22,251 nucleotides of DNA from an uncultured Anaerolineaceae bacterium (lineage in GTDB: Bacteria > Chloroflexota > Anaerolineae > Promineifilales > Promineifilaceae): assembly GCA_937967805.1 (NCBI GenBank), contig CALBTC010000001.1, forward strand, positions 1 to 22,251, in the 5' to 3' direction. Numbering within the stretch: position 1 is the stretch's first letter; each line of letters opens with the position of its first letter. The notes below the pieces were generated by a model. It saw only the letters and a list, made by a program, of their open reading frames with translations, made no database searches and had not been told where the DNA came from. The translations under genes and the position numbers were made by a program. Positions 15,078 to 22,251 of the stretch are shown piece after piece.

Positions 15078-16601
15078 ATGGACGCAAGCAATCTACTCAG
15101 CAAACGAGCCGAATTAACCCCCGACCGGGTGGCGCTGCGCGAAGTGGCCACCGGGCAAAGCTACACCTTTGCCCAGCTTAACGCGCGGGTCAACCGGGCC
15201 TGTCACTTCTTGCAGCACAGGCTGGACGTGCAAAAAGGAGATGTGGTCTCGCTGCTGGCGCACAACAGCGTTGTCACCATCGACCTGCTGTATGCCGCCA
15301 TGAAAATCGGGGCGATTTTTGCGCCGCTGAACTGGCGGCTGGTGGCTGAGGAGCTGGTGTACATTGTGCAGGACTGCGGCTCGAAGGTACTCATTTGCGG
15401 GCCGGAGTTTAGCCAGACGCTGGCCGAAATGCTGCCGCAAATCGACGTACCCCATCTGGTGAGCGTGGAAGGAGCAGACATTGCCGACGCCTGGATTTAC
15501 GAGGAAGAATTGGCAGCGGCGGATGACGTGGAACCGGAACGGCCGTCCCTCTCCCCCGAAGACACCGCCTGCATTTTGTACACCTCCGGCACCACCGGCA
15601 AGCCCAAAGGGGCGATGATCCCCCAGCGCCAGATTGTGTGGAACGCCATCAACACCGTCATTAGCTGGGGCTTGACCCAGGACGATATTTCGCCCATCTT
15701 CACGCCGATGTTCCACTCCGGCGGGCTATTTGTCTTTTTGACGCCGCTGTTTTACGTCGGCGGCCGCATTGTGCTGCTGCGCCAGTTTGACGCCGTGGAA
15801 ACCCTGCGCGTCGTCGCCGCCGAAAAATGCACCGTCCTGCTCGGCGTGCCTACCATTTACCAGATGTGGCTCAACACGCCAGAACTGGCCCAGACCGATT
15901 TCAGCCACATTCGCTGGTTCATCAGCGGCGGGGCGCCCTGCCCGGTGTCGCTCATCGAGGCGTGGCGGCAGGCCACCGGCAAGCCGTTTCGCCAAGGGTA
16001 CGGCCTCACCGAGGTGGGCACCAACTGCTTCAGCATGAACAACGACGATCCGGAAAAGAAGCCGGGCACGGTGGGCAAGCCGATTTTCCACAGTGAAATG
16101 AAGCTGGTGGATGAAGACGGCCGTCCCGTCTCCCCCAACCAGACCGGCGAACTGCTCATCAAAGGACCGCATGTCACGACCGGCTACTGGCGCAAGCCTG
16201 AAGCCACCGCCGAAGCGCTGCGCGACGGCTGGTTCCACACCGGCGACATGGCCCGGCAAGACGAGGACGGCTACTTTTACATCGCCGGGCGCTTCAAGGA
16301 CATGATTATCAGCGGCGGTGAAAACGTGTACGCTGCCGAAGTGGAAGCGGTGTTTGTGACCCACGAAGCGGTCGCTGATGCAGCCCTCATTGGCCAGCCG
16401 GACGAGAAGTGGGGCGAGGTGGGTGTGCTGGTGGTGCTGCCGGTAAACGGCCGTACCGTCAGCGAAGCCGATTTGCTCAACCACTGCCAGGGCAAGCTGG
16501 CCCGCTACAAAATTCCCAGGCGTATCATCTTTACCGATGCCCTGCCTTACTCGCCCTACGGCAAAGTGATCAAAGCGCAGCTTAAGGAAATTTTGGATTA
16601 A
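15078..16601 (+). CDS. AMP-binding acyl-CoA ligase (long-chain fatty acid type)
   Basis: This 507-residue ANL enzyme carries YTSGTTGKPKG (168-178), YGLTE (308-312), HTGD (387-390), GRFKDMIISGGENVY (404-418) and the catalytic lysine K496 in SPYGKVIKA. It forms acyl-AMP and then acyl-CoA in the cytosol. The GGENVY form of the hinge motif is usual in medium/long-chain and aromatic acid CoA ligases. No clear Shine-Dalgarno precedes the ATG at 15078, which follows an inverted repeat by 13 bases. With the ligase at 12528 it gives the cluster two ligases of different substrate range or a duplicated step. The specific substrate is open. Confidence 0.93.
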   Translation: MDASNLLSKRAELTPDRVALREVATGQSYTFAQLNARVNRACHFLQHRLDVQKGDVVSLLAHNSVVTIDLLYAAMKIGAIFAPLNWRLVAEELVYIVQDCGSKVLICGPEFSQTLAEMLPQIDVPHLVSVEGADIADAWIYEEELAAADDVEPERPSLSPEDTACILYTSGTTGKPKGAMIPQRQIVWNAINTVISWGLTQDDISPIFTPMFHSGGLFVFLTPLFYVGGRIVLLRQFDAVETLRVVAAEKCTVLLGVPTIYQMWLNTPELAQTDFSHIRWFISGGAPCPVSLIEAWRQATGKPFRQGYGLTEVGTNCFSMNNDDPEKKPGTVGKPIFHSEMKLVDEDGRPVSPNQTGELLIKGPHVTTGYWRKPEATAEALRDGWFHTGDMARQDEDGYFYIAGRFKDMIISGGENVYAAEVEAVFVTHEAVADAALIGQPDEKWGEVGVLVVLPVNGRTVSEADLLNHCQGKLARYKIPRRIIFTDALPYSPYGKVIKAQLKEILD

Positions 16602-16603
16602 TG

Positions 16604-16674
16604 GGACACAGATTTACACAGATAAACACAGATAAAAGAAATAATTCTGTGAAAATCTGGGTTCATCTGTGTCC
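16604..16674. repeat. inverted repeat built of short tandem units (ACACAGAT type)
   Basis: The left arm has three direct units of about ten bases (ACACAGATTT, ACACAGATAA, ACACAGATAA). The right arm, ending TTCATCTGTGTCC, is complementary to their edge. It fills the gap between the second ligase and the second hydrolase gene, ending before AAGGAA, the ribosome site of the latter. Confidence 0.8.
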
Positions 16675-16693
16675 AAAAAATTAAGGAACACAG

Positions 16694-17497
16694 ATGGCAA
16701 AAGTAACCGCCAACGGCATCACAATTGCATACGAAATTGAAGGCAGCGGGCCGCCGCTGGTGCTGGTGGCCGGGCTGGGCTACAGCCGCTGGATGTGGCA
16801 CAAGATGGTGCCGGGACTGGCCGAGAATTTCCAGGTGCTCAGCTACGACAACCGGGGCGTGGGCCAATCAGACAAGCCTGCCGGACCGTACAACGCCCAA
16901 CTGCTGGCAGAAGATTTGTTTTGTCTCCTGGAGGAATTGGGGATTGAGAAGACGGCCGTATTCGGACACTCAATGGGCGGCTTTGTGGCCCAGGCTTTTG
17001 TGCTGGCTTATCCGGAGAAAGTTACCAAACTCATCTTGTCGGCCACCAACTTTGGCGGGCCGCGCCACGTGCCCGTCACCCAAGAAGCGCTGGCCGTACT
17101 GATGGACACCACCAGCGATCCGCTCACCCGCCTGCGCAACGGCATTTTGGTTAGCTGCGCCGAGGACTTTGCCGAGCGCCAGCCCACCGTTGTGGACGAA
17201 TGGCTCACCTATCGCGCCAACCATCCCATCGACCCGGCCGGTTACCAGGCACAGATGGGTGTGGGGCTGGCACTCATGTCTGAAGAAGCTTGTTTTGAGC
17301 ACAAACTGTCGGCCGTCACCGCGCCCACGCTTATTTTGTCCGGCGCGGAGGACAAGGTGGTGCCGCCGGCCAATGTCGATTTACTGGCAGGGGCAATTCC
17401 CCATGCCGCGACAGCTATCATTGAGCAAGCCGGCCACTTTTTTCCGTTGGAACAACCGGAAACGGCCGTCAACATCGTGACCAAATTTTTACGATGA
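16694..17497 (+). CDS. alpha/beta-hydrolase (3-oxoadipate enol-lactonase-like)
   Basis: The 267-residue protein has the complete alpha/beta-hydrolase triad: nucleophile elbow GHSMG (91-95) with S93, D220 in SGAEDKVVP, and H248 in QAGHFFPLEQP. YDNRGVGQSDKP (51-62) is the family's conserved strand-turn. Length and the GxEDxxVPP and GHxxPLEQP motifs are those of enol-lactonases, epoxide-hydrolase-like enzymes and carboxylesterases; these cannot be separated here. No signal peptide is present. AAGGAA (16683-16688) precedes the ATG. It lies between the second ligase and the ABC importer genes and may act on the imported compound. Confidence 0.9.
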   Translation: MAKVTANGITIAYEIEGSGPPLVLVAGLGYSRWMWHKMVPGLAENFQVLSYDNRGVGQSDKPAGPYNAQLLAEDLFCLLEELGIEKTAVFGHSMGGFVAQAFVLAYPEKVTKLILSATNFGGPRHVPVTQEALAVLMDTTSDPLTRLRNGILVSCAEDFAERQPTVVDEWLTYRANHPIDPAGYQAQMGVGLALMSEEACFEHKLSAVTAPTLILSGAEDKVVPPANVDLLAGAIPHAATAIIEQAGHFFPLEQPETAVNIVTKFLR

Positions 17498-17499
17498 CC

Positions 17500-17566
17500 A
17501 TCCGCAGATTTCGCAGATTACACAGTTTTTTTAATCTCATCTGCGAAATCTGTGTAATCTGTGGAT
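17500..17566. repeat. inverted repeat built of short tandem units (CGCAGATT type)
   Basis: ATCCGCAGATTTCGCAGATT and the following ACACAG (17500-17525) are mirrored by the right arm ending TGTGTAATCTGTGGAT (to 17566), around a T-rich centre. It begins two bases after the hydrolase stop codon. Confidence 0.8.
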
Positions 17567-17670
17567 TTTTTGAGAGGAGCAAATTATGGGATGAAACAGC
17601 AAACAGCAATCAGTTTACCCGGCACATTTGTGCTTTTTACCTTTTGTAAATTTTTTGGAGGAAAAAACCT

Positions 17671-19179
17671 ATGAAACGTCGAACAACTTTACTCACCCTT
17701 TTGATTCTCATGCTGGGGCTCTCCTTTGTGCTGGCCGCCTGTGACGCCGCCACCGAAGAGGCGATCAACGATGCCGCCCAGCAGGTGCAGGATGCCGCTG
17801 AAGAAATCGCTCCGACTGTAGAAGCGGCCGTTGAAGAGGTCGCCCCCACGGTAGAAGCGGCCGTTGAAGAAGTGCAGCCCACGGTGGAAGCGGCCGTTGA
17901 GGAAATTACCCCTACTGAAGAACCAATGGAAGAACCAACTGAGGAGCCAATGGAAGAAGAAGCCATGGCCGAACTCAGCTGTGAGGAACCCATCAAAGTG
18001 GGCCTTATCACCGACGAGACCGGTGCGCTGGCCATCTACGGTGCGCATGTGCTGCGCGGCTTCCCCCTGGGCATGGAATATGCCACAGGTGATCCCGGTA
18101 CTGAGGAAGACGGCTATACATCCTACATGCTTGATGGCTGTGAAATCCAGGTCTTCATTCGTGACGACCAGAGCAACCCAGAAACCACGGCCACCGTTGG
18201 CCGTGAGCTGATCGAGGTTGAAGGCGTCGACTTTCTGGTCGGTACCGTCAGCTCCGGGGCTACAGCCACGCTGCAAGAGTTGGCTCGTGAGAACGAAGTC
18301 ATTCACATCGCTGCCCCCGCTGCCGCCAACGACCTGACCGGTTTGACCTTTAACGAATACTCCTTCCGCACCAGCCGAAACAACTACCAGGATGCCGTTA
18401 ACATGTGTGAATATCTGGCCGAGGAGTATGACAACCTGGTACAAATTGCGCCCGATTATTCATTTGGCACGGGCAGCGCGGCTGCTTTCCGCGACGCTTG
18501 TACACTCAACGGAGCGACTTTTGTGGCTGACGATATCTTTGCCCCGGCCGACACAACCGACTTCACGTCCTACATGGACCCGGTGTTTGATGCCATCGAC
18601 AGTGGCGCGGAAGCGTTCATCGTAACGTGGGCCGGCGGCGGTTTTGTGCCGCTGCTGCAAGCGGCCACCGACACCGGCGTATTGGATGAAATCCCGATGG
18701 CCGCCGGCTTCGTAGATAACGTTGTGATGCCCGCCTTCTTTGCCAACGCCATCGGCTCCACCAGCGGCATTCTGTACCATTACACCTTCCCGGAAAATGA
18801 AATCAATGACTGGTTGGTCGAGCAAACCCAGGAACAGTTTGGCACTTTCCCGGACCTGTTCGATGCCGATGCCATGAATGCTGCTATCCTGGTTGTGGAA
18901 GCGATTAAGGCCACCGGTGGCGACACCAGCGCCGACGCCCTGATTGCCGCCATGGAAGGCATGGAATTTGAAGGACCGAAAGGCACCATTTACATCCGTC
19001 CCGAAGACCACGTAGCCATTCAGGACATGTACATCGCTACGTTGCTCAACGTAGACGATCCCGAGTTCCGCTACTTTGAACTGGTCGAGACCAATCGTCC
19101 CGACGTACCCTGTCTGCTGCCGGAGGAATTGGTGGATCGCTGTGGCGATTTGCCGGTTGGTAGCCTGAGCGGCGAATAA
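17671..19179 (+). CDS. ABC transporter substrate-binding lipoprotein (Liv type)
   Basis: The 502-residue protein starts with a lipoprotein signal: basic MKRR, a hydrophobic core and the lipobox LAAC with C24 as the probable lipidated cysteine. Residues about 25-105 form an acidic, Ala/Glu/Pro-rich linker with three tandem 11-residue units (47-79). The rest is a type I periplasmic-binding fold (Peripla_BP_6) starting PIKVGLITDETGALAIYG. Such proteins bind branched-chain amino acids, amides, urea or aromatic/aliphatic acids outside the membrane and hand them to the Liv permease. GGAGG (17657-17661) precedes the ATG at 17671. The ligase and hydrolase neighbours favour a carboxylic acid or related ligand over an amino acid, which is inference. 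Confidence 0.92.
   Translation: MKRRTTLLTLLILMLGLSFVLAACDAATEEAINDAAQQVQDAAEEIAPTVEAAVEEVAPTVEAAVEEVQPTVEAAVEEITPTEEPMEEPTEEPMEEEAMAELSCEEPIKVGLITDETGALAIYGAHVLRGFPLGMEYATGDPGTEEDGYTSYMLDGCEIQVFIRDDQSNPETTATVGRELIEVEGVDFLVGTVSSGATATLQELARENEVIHIAAPAAANDLTGLTFNEYSFRTSRNNYQDAVNMCEYLAEEYDNLVQIAPDYSFGTGSAAAFRDACTLNGATFVADDIFAPADTTDFTSYMDPVFDAIDSGAEAFIVTWAGGGFVPLLQAATDTGVLDEIPMAAGFVDNVVMPAFFANAIGSTSGILYHYTFPENEINDWLVEQTQEQFGTFPDLFDADAMNAAILVVEAIKATGGDTSADALIAAMEGMEFEGPKGTIYIRPEDHVAIQDMYIATLLNVDDPEFRYFELVETNRPDVPCLLPEELVDRCGDLPVGSLSGE
17809..17907 (+). repeat. three tandem 33-bp units in the lipoprotein linker
   Basis: Three units at 17809-17841, 17842-17874 and 17875-17907 each encode a form of APTVEAAVEEV. 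Each contains GCGGCCGTT at the same place, so the octamer core is spaced exactly 33 bases apart. Third codon positions differ between units. Confidence 0.85.
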
Positions 19180-19182
19180 GAC

Positions 19183-19256
19183 AGTAATCGGTAATCGGTG
19201 AACGGTAATCGGTAGCTGATGAACCGATTACCGATTACTGAACACCGATTACCGAA
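19183..19256. repeat. CGGTAATCGGT-type inverted repeat, copy 2
   Basis: Direct units of CGGTAATCGGT type on the left are mirrored by ACCGATTACCGATTAC and ACCGATTACCG on the right. The element fills the gap between the lipoprotein stop and the GGAG ribosome site (19261-19264) of livG. Copies 1 and 3 lie at 14070-14147 and 20998-21070. Confidence 0.85.
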
Positions 19257-19269
19257 AATCGGAGCGACG

Positions 19270-20040
19270 ATGGCCGATTCGATCATTCTAGAGACGCGCA
19301 AGCTGCGCCGGGAGTTTGGGGCGCTGGTGGCGGTGGATGACGTGAGCCTGCAAGTGCAGGCCGGTTCGCTGCATTCCATCATTGGGCCCAACGGCGCGGG
19401 AAAAACAACGTTTTTTAATTTACTCAGCGGCAACATCTCCCCCACCAGCGGGCGTGTTTTGCTGCGGGGCAACGACATTACGAATTTGCCGCTGCATAAG
19501 ACGGCGCATAGGGGAATCGGCCGTTCTTTCCAGATCACCAATATTTTCCCTAATCTTACCGTGTTGGAAAACATTCGTTTGGCGGCGCAAGCGTTGGGGC
19601 GAGACAACTTTCGGCTGTTCCGCTCCCATCGCGCCTTTGCCAAATATGAAGAGCGCGCCTGGGAAGTGATCGAGCAGGTTGGGCTGGCAGATGAGGCACT
19701 GCTGCCGGCGCGCACCCTGCCGCATGGGGCGCAGCGCAAGCTGGAATTGGGCATGATTTTGGCCCCGGACCCGGAAATCTTGCTGCTGGATGAACCGACC
19801 GCCGGCATGGCCTCCGAGCAGGTGCCCGAGCTGATGACGCTTATCCAAAAAATCCAGGCGGCCGGGCACAAAACGGTGATGCTGGTGGAACACAACATGA
19901 ACGTGGTGATGAGCGTCTCTGACACGATCACCGTGATGCACCACGGCAGCGTGCTGGCCGAAGGCACCCCGGCAGAAATTTCGGCCAACGAGACGGTGCA
20001 GACGGCGTATTTGGGTCATCTTTATGAAGAATCGCTCTGA
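19270..20040 (+). CDS. livG: Liv-type ABC transporter ATPase, LivG
   Basis: The 256-residue protein has Walker A GPNGAGKT (39-46), the degenerate signature LPHGAQRKLE (150-159) usual for LivG, Walker B ILLLDEP (170-176) and the switch histidine H208 in LVEHNM. The motif RGIGRSFQITNIFPNLTVLENI is typical of the LivG branch. It energises import with LivF and the LivHM permeases on the cytosolic face. I choose the ATG at 19270 because GGAG lies at 19261-19264; the in-frame extension upstream is translated repeat. The nearest perfect ACGGCCGT copies are far off (17462 and 21164), although TCGGCCGT occurs at about 19519. Confidence 0.94.
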   Translation: MADSIILETRKLRREFGALVAVDDVSLQVQAGSLHSIIGPNGAGKTTFFNLLSGNISPTSGRVLLRGNDITNLPLHKTAHRGIGRSFQITNIFPNLTVLENIRLAAQALGRDNFRLFRSHRAFAKYEERAWEVIEQVGLADEALLPARTLPHGAQRKLELGMILAPDPEILLLDEPTAGMASEQVPELMTLIQKIQAAGHKTVMLVEHNMNVVMSVSDTITVMHHGSVLAEGTPAEISANETVQTAYLGHLYEESL

Positions 20041-20292
20041 GTTTTGCTGGTTCGAATGTTTGTCTCGCGGGCAGGCAGGTTGGTTTTTGTAGCTCGTAGG
20101 GATGCTTCGTTTCTGGTAAAAACCAAAAAGATGTTTGAATTAGATTGAGCACGAAATTGGTTTTTACTTAAGCAAACCACAGAGAAAACTTGTCACGTTT
20201 TTCAAAAAATTTTCTGTGGTTTGCTTCACTCAGCATGACAATTGCAAAGTCATGTTGAATTGCAATGTATTTAGCAGCACTGGAATCATTTG
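20041..20292. other. gap between livG and livF
   Basis: This 252-base gap is the longest in the importer operon. It holds the 111-bp two-hairpin element (20116-20226) and, after it, an AT-rich stretch with the short inverted repeat CATGAC/GTCATG and two copies of AATTGCAA. I see no gene in it. The ribosome site of livF is weak. Confidence 0.5.
20116..20226. repeat. 111-bp two-hairpin element, copy B (inverted)
   Basis: This copy is in the opposite orientation to 7093-7203 and has exactly the same length. Here the GTAAAAACCAA hairpin comes first and the AGCAAACCACAG hairpin second. Differences between copies are spread out and many lie in the loops. No gene is encoded. Confidence 0.85.
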
Positions 20293-20997
20293 ATGGAAAA
20301 TCTTTTAAAAGTCTCTAACATTCACACCTTCATTGGCCAGTTCCACATACTGGAAGGCGTATCGCTGTCTGTGCCTAAAGGCAGCATCACGGCGCTGCTG
20401 GGGCGGAATGGGGCCGGCAAAACCACGACGCTAAAATCGATTTTGGGCCTCACGCCGCCGCGAAAAGGGTCTGTTTTATACAAAGAAGAAGCGATCCAGG
20501 GACGGCGCAGCTTTGACATTGCAGCAATGGGCATTGGCTTCGTACCGGAGCACCGGGCCATCTTTCGCGATTTGAGCGTACTGGAAAATTTACGTATCGC
20601 CGAACGCAAAAAGGGAGACTTCGAGCGTAAGGAGCAGTTTATCTTTGAGCTGTTCCCCGACTTAAAGCGGCTGATTAAGCTGCCGGGCACCAATCTTTCT
20701 GGCGGGCAGCAGCAGATGCTGGCCGTGGCCCGCGCCCTGGTGCCGGACAACGAACTGCTGCTCATTGACGAGCCCAGCGAAGGGCTGGCCCCGGTCATCA
20801 TTGAGCAGATGATGGCGGCGATTCAACAGCTTTCGGCGGAATCGACGGTGCTGTTGGTGGAGCAAAATTTTGTGGTGGCCAGCAGGCTGGCCGAGCGGTA
20901 TGTCATCATTGACGAAGGTCAATCGGTGAAGCAAGGCATGATGGCCGATCTGGTACAGGACAAGGCGACTATTCACCGGTATTTGGGAGCAGCGTGA
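20293..20997 (+). CDS. livF: Liv-type ABC transporter ATPase, LivF
   Basis: The 234-residue protein has Walker A GRNGAGKT (37-44), signature LSGGQQQ (135-141), Walker B LLLIDEP (155-161) and the switch segment LLVEQNF. MGIGFVPEHRAIFRDLSVLENL is the usual LivF block between Walker A and the signature. Its size is normal. It pairs with LivG. The ATG at 20293 is preferred over the TTG at 20290; neither has a good Shine-Dalgarno, which may mean translation depends on upstream RNA structure. The 111-bp element lies 66 bases before the start. Confidence 0.94.
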   Translation: MENLLKVSNIHTFIGQFHILEGVSLSVPKGSITALLGRNGAGKTTTLKSILGLTPPRKGSVLYKEEAIQGRRSFDIAAMGIGFVPEHRAIFRDLSVLENLRIAERKKGDFERKEQFIFELFPDLKRLIKLPGTNLSGGQQQMLAVARALVPDNELLLIDEPSEGLAPVIIEQMMAAIQQLSAESTVLLVEQNFVVASRLAERYVIIDEGQSVKQGMMADLVQDKATIHRYLGAA

Positions 20998-21070
20998 CGG
21001 TAAACGGTAATCGGTGGTCGGTAAACGGTAAGCCACTCACCGATTACCGATTACGGATAACCGATTACGA
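20998..21070. repeat. CGGTAATCGGT-type inverted repeat, copy 3
   Basis: Units CGGTAAACGGTAATCGGT on the left are mirrored by ACCGATTACCGATTACGG and ACCGATTACG on the right. The element begins directly at the livF stop codon and ends six bases before the GGAG ribosome site of livH. Confidence 0.85.
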
Positions 21071-21085
21071 AATAATGGAGCAGGT

Positions 21086-22251
21086 ATGGCAGATGTAATG
21101 GGCACATTGAGGGCAAACAGAACGCGATTTATTACGTTGGCGGTGTTGGCGTTTTTGTTTTTTACGGCCGTTCAAGGGATGCCCACCGAAGATTGGTTCA
21201 TCACCATTTTGCGCGGGCTGAGCGTGGGGATGATTACCTTTCTGGTGGCGGCGGGCCTGTCGTTGATTTTGGGCTTGATGGATGTGCTGAATCTGGCCCA
21301 CGGCGAGATGTTTATGGTGGGGGCTTACGTGGGCTGGACGGTGTTTGTGCGGCCCGATACGTTTGTCGATTTGTTGGCGCCGCTGCTGTTAACGGCCGTC
21401 GGCTTTGTGCTGCTGCCGGCGTGGCGGGTCTGGCTGCAAAAGGTGCCCCTGCTGCAAAAAAATAGGCGTATCTGGCCCTGGCTGGCCTTGATTTTGGGTA
21501 CAGGCCTGCTCTGGGTTGCCTATGCTCGCTTCCCCCTGGCCATCTGGAATCCAGAAGTTTATTCAGAAAGCCCCATCACCTACTCGCTGGCGCTGAGCCA
21601 GGATAATTTGGTACTCAACACGGTGCGTCCCCCCGCCGGCTGGCCGCTTGGCTTGCTGGGGACGCTGCTGGGCGGATCGCTGCTGGCCCTGGCGCTGGCC
21701 GGTTTTGGCCTGCGCCAGCAGGCGGGCAGGATCAGCAGCCACATCGGACGCGGACCGTTCATCACGGCTGGTATTTTGCTGGCATTGGGACTTGTGACCT
21801 TTTTCATCAACTCCAACATCACCAACTTTTTGTTGGGCATCAGCACCACCGCCCGCTTTTTTGTGGCGATGGGCGTGGCCACCGGGCTGGGTTTTGTGCT
21901 GGGTGGCTTGATTGAGGTGGCGCTGATACGGCCGTTATACGACCGCCCCATCTACCAGCTGATGATCACCCTGGGGCTGAGCTTCATTGTGATTGAGGCG
22001 GTGCGAGCCATCTGGGGCCGCCCCGAATTTACCATGCCTAAGGCGGCGCTGTTTAACGGCAGCGGCGACGGCTGCCCGGCCACCAGCTTTGGCGATCTGA
22101 TCGCCAACCAATGCTCGACGATTCTTTTATTTGACGGCCGTATTCGCAGCTACAACGAAGTGTTCATCATCCTGGTGGGGCTGGTGGTGCTGCTGCTCGT
22201 CTGGCTCATTTTGCAGCGCACCCGCATCGGCATGATCATTCGCGCCGGGGT
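21086..22251 (+). CDS. livH: Liv-type ABC permease, LivH, with a large insertion (3' end missing)
   Basis: The frame is open from the ATG at 21086 (GGAG at 21077-21080) to the window end, giving 388 residues without a stop. LivH-type motifs are ILRGLSVGMITFLVAAGLSL, MDVLNLAHGEMFMVGAYVGW (65-84), IEVALIRPLYDRP (276-288), ITLGLSFIVIEAVRAIWG (294-311) and the segment RTRIGMIIRAG at the end. In ordinary LivH about 35-45 residues separate GAY from the RPL motif; here about 195 do. The extra part holds roughly four hydrophobic stretches (about 95-112, 131-147, 188-208, 224-241). The core identity is secure; the insertion is unusual. Confidence 0.9.
   Translation, partial: MADVMGTLRANRTRFITLAVLAFLFFTAVQGMPTEDWFITILRGLSVGMITFLVAAGLSLILGLMDVLNLAHGEMFMVGAYVGWTVFVRPDTFVDLLAPLLLTAVGFVLLPAWRVWLQKVPLLQKNRRIWPWLALILGTGLLWVAYARFPLAIWNPEVYSESPITYSLALSQDNLVLNTVRPPAGWPLGLLGTLLGGSLLALALAGFGLRQQAGRISSHIGRGPFITAGILLALGLVTFFINSNITNFLLGISTTARFFVAMGVATGLGFVLGGLIEVALIRPLYDRPIYQLMITLGLSFIVIEAVRAIWGRPEFTMPKAALFNGSGDGCPATSFGDLIANQCSTILLFDGRIRSYNEVFIILVGLVVLLLVWLILQRTRIGMIIRAG

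Noticed and set aside
17621..17637. Short hairpin GCACA/TGTGC followed by T residues as a terminator before the lipoprotein gene
   Set aside because: The stem has only five base pairs with a two-base loop and lies inside an apparent operon, so a terminator call is not supported.
17809..17907. CRISPR-like array because of three equal spaced repeats
   Set aside because: The repeats are contiguous coding units without spacers and continue the lipoprotein reading frame.

Overview
The window is about 22 kb of bacterial DNA at medium-high GC with no RNA genes and no CRISPR array. STAND-type regulators carrying a BTAD domain, a Liv-type ABC operon with acyl-CoA ligases and heavily repeat-filled gaps suggest an environmental Chloroflexota-like bacterium. 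That placement is inference; no 16S or other marker gene is present. A strong signature is the palindromic octamer ACGGCCGT, counted by eye 37 times, mostly inside genes.

Left part (1-11159). After the 3' end of a cysteine-rich protein gene comes a very large minus-strand regulator (280-4014) that fuses a BTAD DNA-binding/activation region, a Ser/Thr protein kinase, a NACHT NTPase and a multi-span membrane domain. Divergent from it lies a plus-strand unit: a four-helix membrane protein (4395-5183), then a decayed metallophosphoesterase-like gene (5258-5785). Next are an AEC-family permease (minus, 5889-6797), a 40-residue peptide gene with its own Shine-Dalgarno and terminator, a second BTAD regulator (minus, 7259-10297) with an NB-ARC-like ATPase and TPR-type repeats instead of kinase and NACHT, a 29-residue proline-triplet peptide gene, a nest of palindromes, and a 100-residue protein gene.

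Right part (11273-22251). All genes are on the plus strand: a patatin-like lipase, an acyl-CoA ligase, an alpha/beta hydrolase, a second acyl-CoA ligase, a second hydrolase, then a branched-chain-amino-acid-type ABC importer (lipoprotein, LivG, LivF, and LivH cut by the window end). The order suggests import, ester cleavage and CoA activation of a carboxylic acid or lipid-derived substrate; the substrate is unknown.

The strongest non-gene signals are the iterated octamer, a 111-bp two-hairpin element present twice in opposite orientation, a 59-bp hairpin element with compensatory stem changes at two convergent gene ends, and an inverted-repeat element in every one of the eight gaps from the patatin gene to livH.
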